DNA of 5,496 nucleotides, from contig CALZLE010000159.1 of NCBI GenBank assembly GCA_945788205.1, positions 1-5,496 on the forward strand. The letters are read 5' to 3'. The DNA is from an uncultured Desulfuromonadales bacterium (GTDB lineage Bacteria; Desulfobacterota; Desulfuromonadia; Desulfuromonadales; Geopsychrobacteraceae). Shown piece after piece: positions 5,187 through 5,496 of the stretch (its first letter is position 1; the number at the start of each line of letters is the position of its first letter). The notes beneath the pieces were generated by a model. It was not told where the DNA came from. It was given only the letters and a program-made list of their open reading frames with translations, and did not search any database. Made by a program: the position numbers and the translations under genes.

Positions 5187-5496
5187 TCTTCCTTTTTAAT
5201 AAAAAAATCCTGCCAAGTTGTCGTTATATGAAACCGAAACTCATCCCCAGCATGAAGGATTATCAGAACTCAAGCTCTGGACCCAGATTGAGTCGCTAGA
5301 TATTGCAGAAGGAGAACTTTGATAGTCCACTGATGATAGTAAAACACCCAAGTTCGAATATGTGATTATCAACGAAGCATACCTAACCTTTTTGGTGATA
5401 CATGATGCCACTTTTTTCTTGACCGGCATAGTCGAGATCTGTATTTTGAAATCAGTTTTCATTTTCGAATCTATCCAGCCTTTGAAATCTGTTTAA
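5187..5496. other. Right-hand stretch without a convincing gene; interrupted reading frame
   Basis: This AT-rich region holds no ORF with both a good start and a recognisable product. On the plus strand one frame is open for about 39 codons (5203-5319), reading for example LSELKLWTQIESLDIAEGEL. It then meets TGA TAG at 5320-5325 and is open again for 56 codons to the TAA at 5494-5496, which is also the window end. This could be a decayed gene or chance. The antisense 73-codon frame (5462-5241) covers the same bases and matches nothing I recognise. A 7-A run follows TAATA near 5198, but no terminator hairpin was seen. Confidence 0.4.
5447..5461. promoter_or_regulatory. Weak second Fur-box-like palindrome
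   Basis: TGAAATCAGTTTTCA differs from the site upstream of fur at only two of 15 positions and keeps TGAAA / TTTCA arms. The 19-bp match to the classical Fur box is poor (about 10 of 19 by eye). No recognised gene starts beside it in the window, so it may be chance in AT-rich DNA. Confidence 0.2.

Noticed and set aside
5241..5462. Minus-strand 73-codon ORF
   Set aside because: No recognisable family or clear domain, weak ribosome binding site, and it starts on the Fur-box-like palindrome. It is most likely chance or the antisense of a decayed gene.

Overview
The window looks like chromosomal DNA from a bacterium of the Desulfuromonadales/Geobacterales group. This rests on the minus-strand gene order fur, feoB, a small Cys-rich zinc-ribbon gene and a DtxR/IdeR repressor with a C-terminal FeoA domain. 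From memory, and not checked here, Geobacter sulfurreducens has a comparable fur - feoB - ideR neighbourhood. No RNA gene, CRISPR array or intact mobile element is visible.

Layout. Bases 1-1741 (plus strand) hold two overlapping envelope-type genes. The first is cut by the window edge inside a 9-bp tandem repeat. It encodes an acidic Glu-Val-Ala repeat, a TM2-type membrane domain, a third membrane helix and a pilin-like C-terminal domain. The second encodes a secreted protein of unknown function with a low-complexity tail. Bases 1757-5029 (minus strand) are a compact iron operon that converges on the first pair with only 15 bp between stop codons. Read in its own direction it is fur (ferric uptake regulator), feoB (ferrous iron permease), a 60-residue zinc-ribbon protein and a DtxR-FeoA repressor. 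Junctions within it are 39 nt, a 4-nt overlap and 4 nt. A sigma-70-like promoter with a good Fur box over the expected transcription start lies upstream of fur. The likely operon terminator is a perfect 10-bp hairpin that falls inside the 3' end of the convergent secreted-protein gene. Bases 5102-5496 carry no convincing gene. They contain an 18-bp tandem direct repeat that could be a remnant insertion-sequence end, a weak second Fur-box-like palindrome and an interrupted reading frame.

How the genes fit together. Fe(II) enters through FeoB. Fur, and probably the DtxR-FeoA protein, sense cytoplasmic iron and shut down transcription, with Fur acting on its own operon through the 5057-5071 site. 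The small zinc-ribbon protein is translationally coupled to FeoB and is probably an accessory Feo protein of unknown mechanism. The plus-strand pair has no evident link to iron. I did not find a clearly new defence or mobile system. The less usual points are the TM2/pilin-like fusion with its repeat, the FeoB variant with a changed GTPase G5 loop and membrane gate motif, the Tyr-to-His change in the Fur recognition helix, and the terminator-like hairpin inside a convergent gene.
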